24,884 nucleotides of DNA, taken from assembly GCA_027575805.1 (NCBI GenBank), contig JANBPU010000236.1, positions 1 through 24,884 of the forward strand, written 5' to 3'. The notes under the pieces are model-generated. The model ran no database searches and was not told the origin of the DNA. It worked only from the letters and a program-made list of their open reading frames with translations. A program made the translations under genes and the position numbers. This stretch comes from Mycoemilia scoparia (Eukaryota > Kickxellomycota > Kickxellomycetes > Kickxellales > Kickxellaceae). This document shows positions 1 to 11,271 of this stretch, piece after piece (position 1 is the first letter of the stretch; each line of letters begins with the position of its first letter).

Positions 1-174
1 CACCTTCTATTGTCCATTTCAATCTAAAAAGGAATCAGATTGTGCTATGCGGTACCTGAATCTGGATCGAAGTTGAACTGAATGGCGAATATGCTAGCAA
101 AGCCTAACCAACCCACAAAGCCAAAATCTTTGACTGTATTTTGGCAATTTCTACTAAGACAAGTTATCGGTCAT
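1..174 (-). repeat. 174-bp dispersed repeat, left copy (inverted relative to 24688-24861)
   Basis: This stretch matches the reverse complement of 24688-24861 over its full 174 bp, without gaps and with roughly a dozen mismatches. Read on the minus strand it carries GGTTGGTTAG at about 104-113 and TTCGATCC at about 64-71. These resemble the D-loop (A box) and T-loop (B box) of a tRNA gene at nearly tRNA spacing. It may be a tRNA-derived SINE-like copy or one end of a larger inverted-repeat element. The copy begins at the window edge, so its outer boundary is unknown. Its inner boundary abuts the foldback element at 174-279. Confidence 0.85.
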
Positions 175-279
175 GTGGGTAATAATTTTTGAAGGGTGAA
201 TGATTATAGGAGCAGTCACAGCCAAATGGCGGTCCAGCTTTACCAGTACCTATTCACCCTTCAAAAATAATTACCCACA
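174..279 (+). mobile_element. Foldback MITE, copy 1
   Basis: The element has terminal inverted repeats of about 27 bp. The left end begins TGTGGGTAATAATTTTTGAA and the right end is its near-perfect complement ending at 279. The core GATTATAGGAGCAGTCACAG is shared with four other copies in the window. No transposase is encoded. It starts exactly where the 174-bp repeat stops, so it either inserted at that edge or truncated the repeat. I cannot see a convincing target-site duplication. Confidence 0.85.
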
Positions 280-442
280 GAGTTTAAATATTATTTCTTA
301 ATTCCCATAATGCTCAATGAATTCTGAAATTGTAAGTAAACGTAGAAACTCGAAAATTTCCAATTTAAATAATATTACTAGTATTCATATATCACTATTT
401 GTTTGCAATAGAAACACAAGAGAAGTGCCAGCAAATGATTTT

Positions 443-3400
443 ATGACAATGAGTTTGGGATCTACAGATAATTATAGCTCAACTATAAGCTATGGACAGC
501 AATTGAACAGGCTGACGTTGCATCAGCAGTATGCTCAATTGAACAAATCGGAAGAAACATCCCAACCTCAACGCTTCCGAACTGCCTGGAACATGTACAA
601 GACCATAGAAAAAGAACAAAAAGCGGAAATATTGTCAGAAAAGGTAAGAGAATGGGTCCTAATTCCTACAATGGCAATAATTAAAAAGATCTCTCTACAG
701 TAACAGTAACAGTAGCAATGTCAGCAGCAATGTTGCTATAACCCACGTCAATCAGACAATTGCTACGTTATAAAAAACAGGTTTGAAATTACGTACTAGT
801 AAAGGCACTCTGCTCTGATCTTCTTTGCTGGCAGTAATACTCTCACCAAAAGCAAATATGTGCCTTAGTATCAATCTCTGTCCATATGCGCGTGTGTATG
901 TGTTGTGGGATGTCTGTGTGCGCAAATTATTAAAGGAACAAAAAAGCTGCACCTTGCCCACATTGAATTATTCTACATAGAAAAGAATACACAAGCCTAC
1001 GCACACACAAAAATATTACACAAAAACTAAACTAATTTAGTTGTATTTGTACTCTTTTTTTCTTGGTTGATAAATCTCTGTGCACAAACTCATATGCATT
1101 TATTTTAGAGAACAAAGGAAATGATATTTGCATGGTATGTTCTAGCAATGGTCAAAGCCAATCCGATAACCCAAAACCCATTCTTTTGCTATTTTCTGGA
1201 AAAGTACAAGTACATTTCAGGGAAAGTTCCAAACTTTGGCGCCAAGGTTGACAAAGCCCCTCGTTGCAATCCAACATTATCATCTCCATGTCACGACGAC
1301 GGACACTCAGATGATGACAATGAAAACAAAGCACAGATCGAAGATGACTCTAAATTTTTAAAGTTCCTGTTGGCCACACTGACTAGAATACTTGTAAATG
1401 ATACCGAAAAGGCAAGTTCCAAACAGGTATCTTTTTCTTGCCTGCTTACTTACTACCTTGGCTTGCCTAAAAGTATCAATTATTCCGCTCTCCCTCTCTC
1501 TCTCTCTGTTTGTCAGCTTCTATCCTTCTCCACTCTGCCCATCTATTGCAGAAACAGATGCTTGTATATGCACTTGCTGGGCATTTTCATGCCTGGTCAG
1601 CCATAAAATACAAGATCTTGATTTACCTAGCGTGTGTACAAACTGCTACATTTCCACTGCTGTTGACACTATTATTGTAACAAGTGTTTATTTTTATGTA
1701 TGTATGTATGTATGTATGTGTAGCTTGGAAGCTTGACACTGAATCAATTAATAAGCGAAGGATCCGTGTTTCTGCAATGGCAGCAGAAGGATGGCAATCT
1801 TGAATCTGATGACATACAGAACCATCCCAACCTTGTGACATCTCTTTGCCAGCAAAGTATAAAAGAACCTGAATCTTTGGATATTCCCACCACCGCAAAA
1901 GGCAGAACACCGAATATTAGTAAAAATATCAAAGATAATAGCAATATCAATAGCAGTGGGGATACTACTAAATATGTCGGGGATGATGGATGTGGCGCCA
2001 ATGAGGATATTAAGTATGATTTATCAATAGTTCGCCAATTACTTAAAAAGGCAAGTAAATGACCTTGAAAATACCTTATATGGATATCACAAGCACACCC
2101 ATATCCACAAAAATTCCCACACATTCACTCTCCGCCCCTCTCGCTCGCTCTCACCTCTGTCCCCAGAAAAACGGGACGGAGTGTATGTGTATAATGAAAC
2201 AAAGCCAAACAATTTGTGGTTGGTAAAAATCGGTGAGAGGTACATCTTTTTTTAAAAAAATCCCCGCAGATGTGTGGTGGGATAGCGAGAAGACTGGACA
2301 GAGGGAGGGGAAGTTTCGAATGTTAAAAAAGGCACATTTATAATATGGATGTGATTGTTACATTATTATTGTTGCTGCTGCTGCTGCTACTACTACTGTT
2401 GAAATTAACAAGATTCTGTGTGTATGTGGGCTATTTCGGAAGCAAGATAGGAACAAAAACCCCAATCATTTCGAGTATAAAACAACAAGCAAATCTCAAA
2501 GACAACAACGACTTTGATATGCACCAAGCAGCACCAGACCATGATGCATCTGCAAACACAATCACCATTCCAGGTAAAAACACGTGGTCAGCCATTAAAA
2601 TAACAATCCTATTGCTAATAATAATGCTGATATTGCAGGAGCCACATCTACAGTTACTATTGACAAGTATAATGGACAAAATTAACACATATATACACAC
2701 TACTACTGGTATTATAGAAGGCTTAAATAATAAATGTTTGCCGAGCGGTGATAGCCGAGAAGGCGTAAATCGTGGTTACATGTATTTAAACAATTCGATA
2801 AAGGTAAAATTTCCGCCCATATAGTTGAAAACCTACATGTGTACATACCACGTACATACATACACTTGTACTTGTGGGTGTAGTGGGTTGACTAGCCAAG
2901 CAGGAGTAGCAGCCCCTCTTGTCAATTGCACCAACCCACACATATAAAATACGTGATACACGTGTTTATGTGTAAAAGAAGTAGTACAGTCAGGAAAAAT
3001 ATGTGTAGCTATTTGTGAAGGGCTGTAGAGCCATCCATTTGGCTGTGATTGCTGCCCCTTTAGCCGCCGGCCACCAAAAGGCACCCTTCAAAAATCATGA
3101 TCCTAATGGAGAAAAAAATTAAATGGTTGGCTTTATTTTTGTCTGTGTGTATAGCGAATCACAAACCAAAGAAAAAGGCTAGAGATGCAAGCCATGGAGT
3201 TACTGGAATGCAAGGCTAATTCCAACAAACCATTGACACCGAATGAACAGCAGGCAAGTATTATTAGCAGTAGCAAAAATCAATGTATTGCTGAGCTATG
3301 TCTGCTTCAGCGCAAGCCTGTGGATTGGTGCGTGTGAGAGCATTTCTGCGTTTCCACTGCTGCTGCTGCTGTTACATGAGTAAAAATAGACTTCGATTTG

Positions 3401-5550
3401 AACAAACTATTGAGGACCACCATAGCAACAATACATTGATTCCGTATCCACGACAATAAACCTGTAGCTTATGTGAACCCCCACATACACAAACCTCCAT
3501 ACATATGCATCGGTATACACGCTATTTATTATTGACCAACAGATTTGTCTCCACACATTTGTAGCTGATATGTGAAGCTATTCAGCTGGGGCTGATACAC
3601 GTTGAACCTAACGAACTGACAGATTCGATCCTTCGTACATATTTTGAATGTTGCCCGGATGTACTACGAGCACTGGTTTTGGAGTCCAGAGAGATCGATT
3701 TGGTAAATCGGTATGTGCAGTACACTCACATGTGCCTCTGCTTACTTGCGTGCTGTTTGTGGGAAAACCCCTCGCTATTGCTACTAATACTGTCCCTTTC
3801 TGTACTACCTGCTAACATTACATTTTTGCAGCAATTCATTGCTGTCTCCACAAAAGCTTCATCACGCATATTTTCCTCCCCTCCCTTTGCTCCTCCCGCC
3901 CTTGTGTCTGAGTATAATGGGCAGATGAAACTTGCATTATCATCTGATGAAGCCCCTTCTCCTTAATTTTTGTCGACCTTGTCCTTTGCAAGCAGACAAA
4001 TTCTCCCACCACATGGCAAGACTTGCCTCACTTTTGGATCAAGCATATTGTAGGCACAAATGTGCCCTTGGATTTTGGCCCAATCATCAGGTTTCTATAT
4101 GCAACTCCTGGGGACGTATTTTGCCTAAGGCCTTGTGCACTTAGTAGTCTCCTTTAGAAGTGTACTGGAATAATTCCTCCAATTCTCCCGCCAAAATGTA
4201 TGACTTATGGGCCAAACTATAAGGAATGCATGATGGTAAAGGATTGTTCCCTTTCAATGAAGAACCCACCACTTTGGCCATATCCCCACATATTTGTGGT
4301 GTCTGGTTTAACCAGCTTTCTTACAAAGCCATTAGTCAGTTCCAAAGAAACATGCATCCAAATTGATTCCCCTTCAGCCTCTGTCCTTTTCCAGGCCTCG
4401 AGCATTCGTCATCTTGCGTATCCCTTTACTGGTATAGATAGATACTAACCAAAGACAAATATTGTAAATTATTGGCGATTTTTCTTGTAGGGCTGTGATC
4501 CAAGTCATGACCACCCACAGACCAATGTCAACCTTAGTCCACGGCCACGTAGTCTCGCTGATAAAAGACAAGTTGGCCATGATCACCTCGCCAACTCTTC
4601 ACATGTATTTGGATGCCGTGGAGATGGCCTGCAACCATAGCATGTCTAATCAAATCCCATTAATGTATCATGTACAGCTGGTAAGTAATAGCAGCAGTAT
4701 TCATTGTTTAAATCAAGCCCTTCAACAACCTATCTTGCCCTCAGCATTGTCCATAGAGCCATTTGGCAACAAAATAATAATATGATCCCACAAATTTGCA
4801 ATTCCTTATCATCGCCAACTCTTGCACGACTTCTGTTCCACGCCAAGATCTCTTGAAAATTTCTTATCTGTGCATATGGATGATATACATGTACATATAC
4901 GTGTTATGTATTTTCAAACATCATTTATGCACACACAATACGCAAGCTACATACATTTTACCCCCTACTTTTCACCCTAATGCTTGCAAATCCCCCCTGG
5001 ATATACTGCTCTTTGTCTTTAGTATGGCATGATGGTTGGCTAATGTCTCTTGATATCTGCTGCATTATGTTTTTCCTGTGTCTGTGTGTGTGTTCCTTTT
5101 TTATTCTTCCCCTGTCCCTTTATTGTCCCCTGAAAAATATTACACAAGTACATTATGTGATGTAATTTGTGCGTGTGCACCTGTCCTTGCGTGTATATAC
5201 ATTTGCATTTATTTATTTGTATACTATACGCAAGCACACAGATGTAAATGTGTGTTTTTGTATAAAAGTGCAGATGATTTGATTTCATATTTTTGGAAAT
5301 ATATATATATATATATATGTGTGTGTGTACGAGAAAAGATTAGAGGGATAATAAAACAATACAATAATAACAATAATAATTATTTTATTGTATGTAGGCA
5401 TCTCGTATATTTAGTTTGGGAATAAAGGAAGGTTTTATCGATCGTGCTGAATTCAATACTAGCCTGGCATCCTTTTGTTTGTCATATGCCAAGAATCGGG
5501 CGGCTACTGATCTGTATTCTTTGCTATTAAAGCCAACTAATAATAGCTAG
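443..5550 (+). CDS. INTS2: Integrator complex subunit 2-like protein, multi-exon
   Basis: INTS2 is a helical-repeat scaffold of the nuclear Integrator complex, which cleaves snRNA and promoter-proximal RNAs. The 3' exon model is phase-consistent: 2639-2803, 3155-3331, 3565-3710, 3832-3911, 3996-4090, 4158-4417, 4491-4680 and 5398-5550 (TAG). Likely earlier exons are 443-643, 1109-1426, 1552-1635 and 1724-2054; what joins 2055 to 2638 is unresolved (candidates near 2270 and 2490-2573). From memory of human INTS2, these blocks correspond in order: EPHLQLLL, NKPLTPNEQQ, LLQRKP, LTDSILRTYFECCP, SPQKLHHAYF, a PPL...KET block of equal length, and LVH...TLHMYLD. The start is uncertain: a good intron (332-411) precedes the ATG at 443, suggesting a spliced 5' UTR. 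The product would be roughly 780 residues, against about 1,200 in human. The N-terminal half matches only weakly. Confidence 0.68.
1696..1719 (+). repeat. (TATG)n microsatellite in an INTS2-like intron
   Basis: About six TATG units lie just before the TAG acceptor at 1721-1723, within the proposed intron 1636-1723 of the INTS2-like gene. Length variation here would alter the spacing in front of the splice acceptor. Confidence 0.8.
3001..3101 (-). mobile_element. Foldback MITE, copy 2, in an INTS2-like intron
   Basis: Read on the minus strand this copy contains ATTTTTGAAGGGTG, then GGGGCAGCAATCACAGCC, and ends with a degraded inverted terminal repeat. It lies wholly inside the intron 2804-3154 of the INTS2-like gene, in the orientation opposite to the gene. 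It is more diverged than copies 1 and 4. Confidence 0.75.
4062..4140 (+). repeat. Dispersed repeat family 2, copy 1, overlapping an INTS2-like exon/intron boundary
   Basis: The stretch shares GGATTTTGGCCCAATCATC, AACTCCTGGGG and CTAAGGCCTTGTG with the reverse complement of 10321-10430, and a more diverged form with 23442-23554. The phase-consistent gene model places the first part in exon 3996-4090 and the rest in the 67-nt intron 4091-4157. Confidence 0.75.
5299..5319 (+). repeat. (AT)n microsatellite in the last INTS2-like intron
   Basis: About ten AT units are followed by a short (GT)n run. They sit in intron 4681-5397, which at 717 nt is much longer than most introns in the window. Confidence 0.85.
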
Positions 5551-5840
5551 ATTTATAATATTGTTTTATTTGAAGCTATAGTATTATTGTTTTTATTTTA
5601 ATTATAAACATTTAGACTTTCCAAAATCTCCACTACCTTATGTGGGGTGATTCCTAGAGTGACACCAGTGCGAATCTTTGTGATTTTGGTAAAGGTGCGG
5701 TAAAAACCCGTGGTTCCCCATAAGTGTTTTTGTTGCGTCAAACAGCAAGTCACGAAGATTCCGCTGTGTAGCCCCTACTACGGTAGTTATAAAGTTGTAT
5801 CTAAACAGGATTCCAAATATACTTTTTAACATTTGGATAT

Positions 5841-5861
5841 ATGCGCTTGGAAGAAACGTGA
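5841..5861 (+). promoter_or_regulatory. Short upstream ORF before the ANKRD40-like gene
   Basis: ATG CGC TTG GAA GAA ACG TGA is a six-codon reading frame ending four bases before the proposed main ATG at 5866. If transcription starts upstream of it, ribosomes would have to leak past or reinitiate, so it could lower translation. Whether it lies in the transcript is not known. Confidence 0.45.
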
Positions 5862-5865
5862 AAGG

Positions 5866-7699
5866 ATGGACGAACAGATGTTGCTAGAAGCTGCTTCGAT
5901 TGGTAATACCAAGGCAGTCCAGAAACTTCTTGCCAACAACTTTGACCCAAACTATCGACATAAACTTAATGGATGGTAAGCAGCAGTAACAGCAATAATA
6001 TCCATACATTTGATTCAATTTCCACCAATTTTTCCATCCACCATATTCTTGTTGCTCTTGCCCTTGTTCTTATTGCCGTACAGCTGTGCATTCCATATTC
6101 CTACACAAAAAGCTATACTTGGAATAAGCCTCAAATTCCTTATCGTCTACATCCATACCCTTCCCATTTATTTTCTAGTTGCCACAACACAATATCAACA
6201 ACCCGTACATTTAAAAATTGGTCGATTGTTTGGTGGAGGTGGAGGTGGTTATATTTCACATATATTTTTATCGTTATTGGCCCTATTTCTTTTAAACAAG
6301 GAAATGTATGCCCTATTCGCACGATCATACAGCCTCTTCTTTGCTATTTATATATACGCACATTTATTTATTCATTCATTCTATCCAATATCATTTTTAT
6401 ACAATTTGAGATTATCCACATTTTGACCGCCACTACACCACCACCACCAGTGGGCCAACAATGACCACATATACTTCGTATCGTTCGCATGACTTTGATT
6501 ATAAATTGTTGCATTTACTGCCATTCGCACATTCATATTCTCATGCACTCCTCCATAAATCCATTGGTATTTATTTATAAAGCTAAAACAACGCACCCTT
6601 TCTTTTCTGTTTTAGGACAGCGCTTCATTGGGCCACCCATCGAAACCATGAAAAAATCGTGTCGATGCTTTTGGAATCAGGCGCAGATCCCAATTTGAAG
6701 AATTCAAACAATCAGACTGCTCTGGATATGGCCAACAGCCCATCAACCATTTCGATGCTATTGTCCAGAAATGCTCTGTATGGTGATAGCGTCAGGCTTA
6801 CAAATACTTCCAATGCCGCCATTGCTAAAAATTCGGACAATGATAATAACAATGTTAGCAGCGATGATGGTCTCAAAACCAAACCCTCAACAACAACAAC
6901 AACAACAATAACAACTAGTAGTGTTGGTGGTGATGGTAGCAGTAACAGTGAGAAGGAAAAGAAACAGCCACCAGCTGTTAATTTTGTACCAAACTATTTG
7001 GCTAATCCCGATCTAAACAAGGCTTGGGAGGATCCTGATATACCACATACAGATAAAAAAGTAGCATCGGATTCGGTGTATTCAGCAAAAGATGATATTG
7101 AGTATCAGAAAAGATTCCAAGAGTTGGAAAAAGCATCTAAGCTTGAGAGTAAAATTGCACAAATGTCAATGAGTCAATCCAGTATTAGTAGTAGTAGTAG
7201 AAATAATAACAATAATAATAACAATACCACAACCAACGATCAAGCTACGAATGAAATTTTAAAACATCTATCTGTCCAGATATCTGAAATCCAAAAACAA
7301 CAGCAGCTACAACTACAACAGAAGCAACGAGAAAAAGTAGTCGAAGCACCAAAAAAACCAGCTGGAAAATTCCTTACAATAATATGTTATTCGCCAGATT
7401 ATTATAGCTCTGGGCTATATGGAACCAAACACAGAGACACGAGTGTTTTTGGGGAGGTTTATGTTCCATCAGTTGATATAAAGATATCTAAACTCCTGGA
7501 TATCATAGAAGATGAATTGGAAATAGAAAAATTACCAAACTATTGGACTAATTATCCAGATCAAGAATACCGTTTATATCGTAAAAGAGATGGGATATAT
7601 ACACCGATTCATAAGAAGCAGCTGGAAAAATATACAGTTGAAGATTTCTTTGGAAAGCCTGGCGATTTTGTATTGATTGAAATTGAGCCCTCCAAATAA
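5866..7699 (+). CDS. ANKRD40: Ankyrin repeat protein, ANKRD40-like
   Basis: There are two exons, 5866-5975 and 6616-7699 (TAA), joined across a 640-nt intron with GTAAGC and TTTTAG ends. The product has 397 residues. Residues about 4-70 form two ankyrin repeats: AASIGNTKAVQKLL, then NGW-TALHWATHRNH (with the W codon split by the intron), then SMLLESGADPN. A low-complexity Asn/Thr/Ser linker contains FVPNYLANP, which is also present in human ANKRD40 as I recall it. A Gln-rich coiled segment follows at about residues 235-260. The last ~110 residues are an ordered domain (FLTIICYSPDYYSSGLYG through FVLIEIEPS), matching the position of the conserved C-terminal domain of the family. The molecular role of ANKRD40 is poorly known; interaction through the ankyrin part is inferred. 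The start is chosen because the N-terminal ankyrin helix begins directly after it. Confidence 0.8.
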
Positions 7700-8576
7700 A
7701 AACAATATATGATGTGTTATTAATTGGATAGACTAATCCTCAAGTGGTTTTCTAAATCACATGTTGTGTTAGCAAAAATAACTAGAAAGTATATTTTTGT
7801 TGTCCATTTTGGTTTAAGTTTGCCTTTGATTATTTTCATTGTTTTGCTTTATTGCAAGATTAAAATTATATATTCAATGATATAATTTTTAAAGTAATTT
7901 AGTATATTTAATCTGACTACATACATACATATATATATATATATATCTGGTCGAAGTTCAAAAGACTTTGGGGGAAAATGCGCCACTAGGAATTGTTTAT
8001 AAAATGGCTGATGATTGATACAAATCTGAAGACCCATCTTTATCTATTTCACTCTTGATCACTAATGAAATTTTACCAGATGGTCATTATAAGCCACATC
8101 AATTGATTTTACTAATTATATACCATTAATACCAATACTCCTAAAATAAACAAAACGATGTCTCAAACTGTGCTAAAGGAATGTCAGAGCCATCCCTCTC
8201 TAACGATCTTAGGACGACATCTAACATAGCTAACTTATTCTAAAATTTGCATTCTTTTTTAAAAGACAAAAAGCTCAAACTGCAGATGCAGATACTAATC
8301 CTCGGTGTTCCATCTTGTACAATACCAGTGCTACAAAACATCTTTGTTTCAAAAACCCACCCCGCCACTTTATATTAAATTAGAATGTGACACATATATT
8401 ATCACTGGGAAACTATGAAGTGATTGAATAATCTGAACAACAAATCAACAATGAGACACCAGAATATCAGTATAGACCTATTGATGGATATAATCTAGCG
8501 AAATGTCAGTACAAGCCTTAGCTCGAATGGCTGTGGAATTTAAAAATAGCTCTCAAAATGCAATCCAGACAAATAC

Positions 8577-8693
8577 GGGTGATAATTTTTGAAGGCTACA
8601 TATTGGTGGTCTTCGATTATAGGAGCAATCATAGCCAAATAAATGACTACTGTTTACTGTTATTAAATGGTCTCCTTCAAAAACAATTGCCCT
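8577..8693 (+). mobile_element. Foldback MITE, copy 3, intergenic
   Basis: GGGTGATAATTTTTGAAGG opens the element and TCCTTCAAAAACAATTGCCC closes it as the inverted end. The core GATTATAGGAGCAATCATAG matches the other copies. It is the longest copy (about 117 bp), with extra sequence on both sides of the core. Confidence 0.8.
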
Positions 8694-10320
8694 TATGTGT
8701 GTGGACTTATATATCTTTGTAAAGAAATGATGGTAAAAGTAAAAAGAACTATTGTACAAGAATCGGTATATCTCTCACATATGTGCTTCCAGATGCATTT
8801 GGATCTTTATAATAGACGTAAAGATAAATAATTATTATCTAAGCCACTACACACTGAAACATTTTTGGTTATATGAATAATCTGAATCGATATTAGAAGC
8901 CATTTATGAGCTATATATACACTCTTGCACTCACCTTTATACAGATCTGAATATGTATTTATGTTTATGTGTGTGTGTCTTAATGGAAGACGTACTTTTA
9001 TATTGCACTATATCTTATCATTGAGCTTTTTCCAACCATGGAGTGGAGTTTAATTAATAATATAAAAATATATAGCTCAATTGTGGCTTTCAATGTATGA
9101 ATGGTTGTAACAACAGCTACTACCAGCCATGAACTTATAAAACTGAAAATATATTTTAGCAATAGGAATAGCAACTTCATTGGCAGAGGTGGTAGTGGTA
9201 GTGGTAGTGACAGTATCGATGATAAACTTAAAACCCATCCAAATGAATATCATCACGAAAAACTAGTTTGTTGATACTGAAAGCTTCTAGCATTACTTTA
9301 CAGAAAAATAATGCATGTGTGGCTGATAATAATAGCCAGTACCTATGAATATACACATAAAAGTCAAAAAAAATGCTGGAAAGTGGCAACCGTCTTCACT
9401 TTAACACATAAATCCCTCCACCATATTCGTCCATAACCTAGAAATATGGAAAAATAAATTGTCGCATTTAAGGCCTCTAAACGATACAAAAATTAAGGCA
9501 CAGTACACACAGTCTTAGCTTGCTATATCCCAAATCGTTAGTGTTGCACAATACACACAAAACCAAAGTCTCATCAAGCCAGAATCTCTGTTATCTTCCG
9601 GACAAAAGTGAAGAAATATCAAATGCAATATTATAAATATATGGCACCAAGTATATATTCTTTTGTAAATGTTACCACATTATCAAATACATGAGCCACC
9701 TTGATACAACAGTACTGCACATTTTCCTAATGTGTTTACATGTTGATTATTTCAGTTAACAGATTTGTTTTGAATGTTACAAATGTGGACTAACATACAG
9801 ATAATAGACTGACAGACACAGAGCCACAGAGAATCAATTATTGGTATTTGTTCTTTTTTATTCATTTGTTGTTTTTCGGGTGGCAATATACAATAGCCAA
9901 ATATGGCTTATCAATTGGTCTGTATTATATATTTCTGTATACGCGTGTGTATCTTGGTGGCGGAAGTTTAGAAAGGAATGTGTAATGTGATAAAAGAAAG
10001 ATACTGGTAGTATATACCGATTTGGAATAAATAAAACCACAAAGTTTGAGGAGATAGCAGCCACAACAACAGCAGAAACATTATTATATTATATTATATT
10101 TAATTTCTTTTTTGTTTTGTACAAAATCCACTAAGCCAACATCAATATGAATGAGTCATTCAATGAATGAATAGATGGATTAGAATAGAATCCCAAAATT
10201 TGTCCAAATAATAATAATTTTTAGTATTATTAGCATTATTATATTCAATCAAGCCATGGCTAATACTGATCGGAGCATATAGATACATGGAGAGAGATAG
10301 AGATAATTCAATGAGTGTAT

Positions 10321-10430
10321 GGTCAAAATTCACAAGGCCTTAGACAAAATCGGCCCCCAGGAGTTTCTTAGCGAATGGCCGATGATTGGGCCAAAATTCA
10401 AAGACATATTTCTGTCTATCATACATTTGA
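10321..10430 (-). repeat. Dispersed repeat family 2, copy 2
   Basis: The reverse complement shares GAATTTTGGCCCAATCATC, AAACTCCTGGGGG and GTCTAAGGCCTTGTG with 4062-4140. It also shares AAATGTATG and TTTGACC flanks with 23442-23554, so the family unit is about 105-115 bp. No terminal inverted repeat or transposase is visible. Confidence 0.75.
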
Positions 10431-11003
10431 TTACAAGTGATATACTCCCGTGTGTGTGATCAAAGACAATCGGAATAGTATGGCCAAATTCATTATCGTG
10501 CTGGTTCAACCAACACTCGCACAGAAAGCGAGTGAATAGAAATTGTTTGAATGACAAACTAATGTTGAACACAAGGTACAAATTGAGCCGTGCCGACACC
10601 AACAATAGCTCACAAAGTGAGAGAGAATAATAAGTTAATACTCAACTTTTGGTCAAGCAATTGAGCCACGTTAAAAACAAATAACAATAAGAACCATTGC
10701 CAAAAAATCGAGACATATCATACGATATAAAAGACATCTATAAATCGCATCTTTGTATGTGCAAACAACTAGAATAACCAAAGTTACCATTACATATCTC
10801 TTTCTCTCTCTTTTTTTGTCAACTATGATTGTGGTCGTACTATTATCTGAGTAAATCAACATAGAGCCAATTCAAGTTTATAAATAACTTGTGTGTTGTC
10901 AAAAGACAAGAAGGCGACTAAAATACAAAGGACTAGTAGTGGGACAAATTAAGATTGTGCATAATAAGTCGGCACGATCATAAAAGCTATTGGGTTAGCC
11001 AGT

Positions 11004-11228
11004 CCCGACAATACTCTATCATCACCCATCTACTCTGGAAGCTGGGAGAGTAACAATAATGATGACATTGTTGTGTAAGTATGAATAGCCCGGTTACACA
11101 AATCAAGTCTCTTTTCATCCAGGTTGTGTAACAGCGACATGCTTCTAGGTTCTTTTTTTCTGTAAAAAAATTATCGCAAATTATTTATTCCTCACTATCC
11201 TTTTTCTTTTTATGTTTGTCTGTCTCTT

Positions 11229-11271
<43 letters not shown>

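Larger units (their letters stand above)
7700..11003. other. Gene-poor AT-rich interval
   Basis: I find no reading frame with recognisable protein character on either strand. The interval holds an (AT)n run at 7928-7946, foldback MITE copy 3 at 8577-8693, and dispersed repeat family 2 copy 2 at 10321-10430. The open frames seen (60-90 codons) are AT-rich with no splice context that I trust. The 3' UTR and polyadenylation site of the ANKRD40-like gene should lie in the first few hundred bases. Confidence 0.6.

Noticed and set aside
1405..3265. Three apparent GC-AG introns (AAG|GCAAGT or CAG|GCAAGT at about 1411, 2050 and 3252) in the INTS2-like gene
   Set aside because: Reading through each keeps the frame open to a normal GT donor shortly after (1427, 2055 and 3332), and the resulting exon at 3155-3331 joins in phase with the next one.
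5638..5832. A minus-strand frame of 64 codons between the INTS2-like and ANKRD40-like genes
   Set aside because: There is no homology I recognise, and it lies in the short promoter interval of the downstream gene.
5973..6464. Open frames of 138-163 codons inside the ANKRD40-like intron
   Set aside because: They are hydrophobic and low-complexity, lie wholly between good splice sites, and the ankyrin repeat is continuous only if this is removed.
10330..10605. A minus-strand frame of 91 codons
   Set aside because: Much of it is repeat family 2, and the same repeat reads differently in its other copies, so the frame is probably chance.
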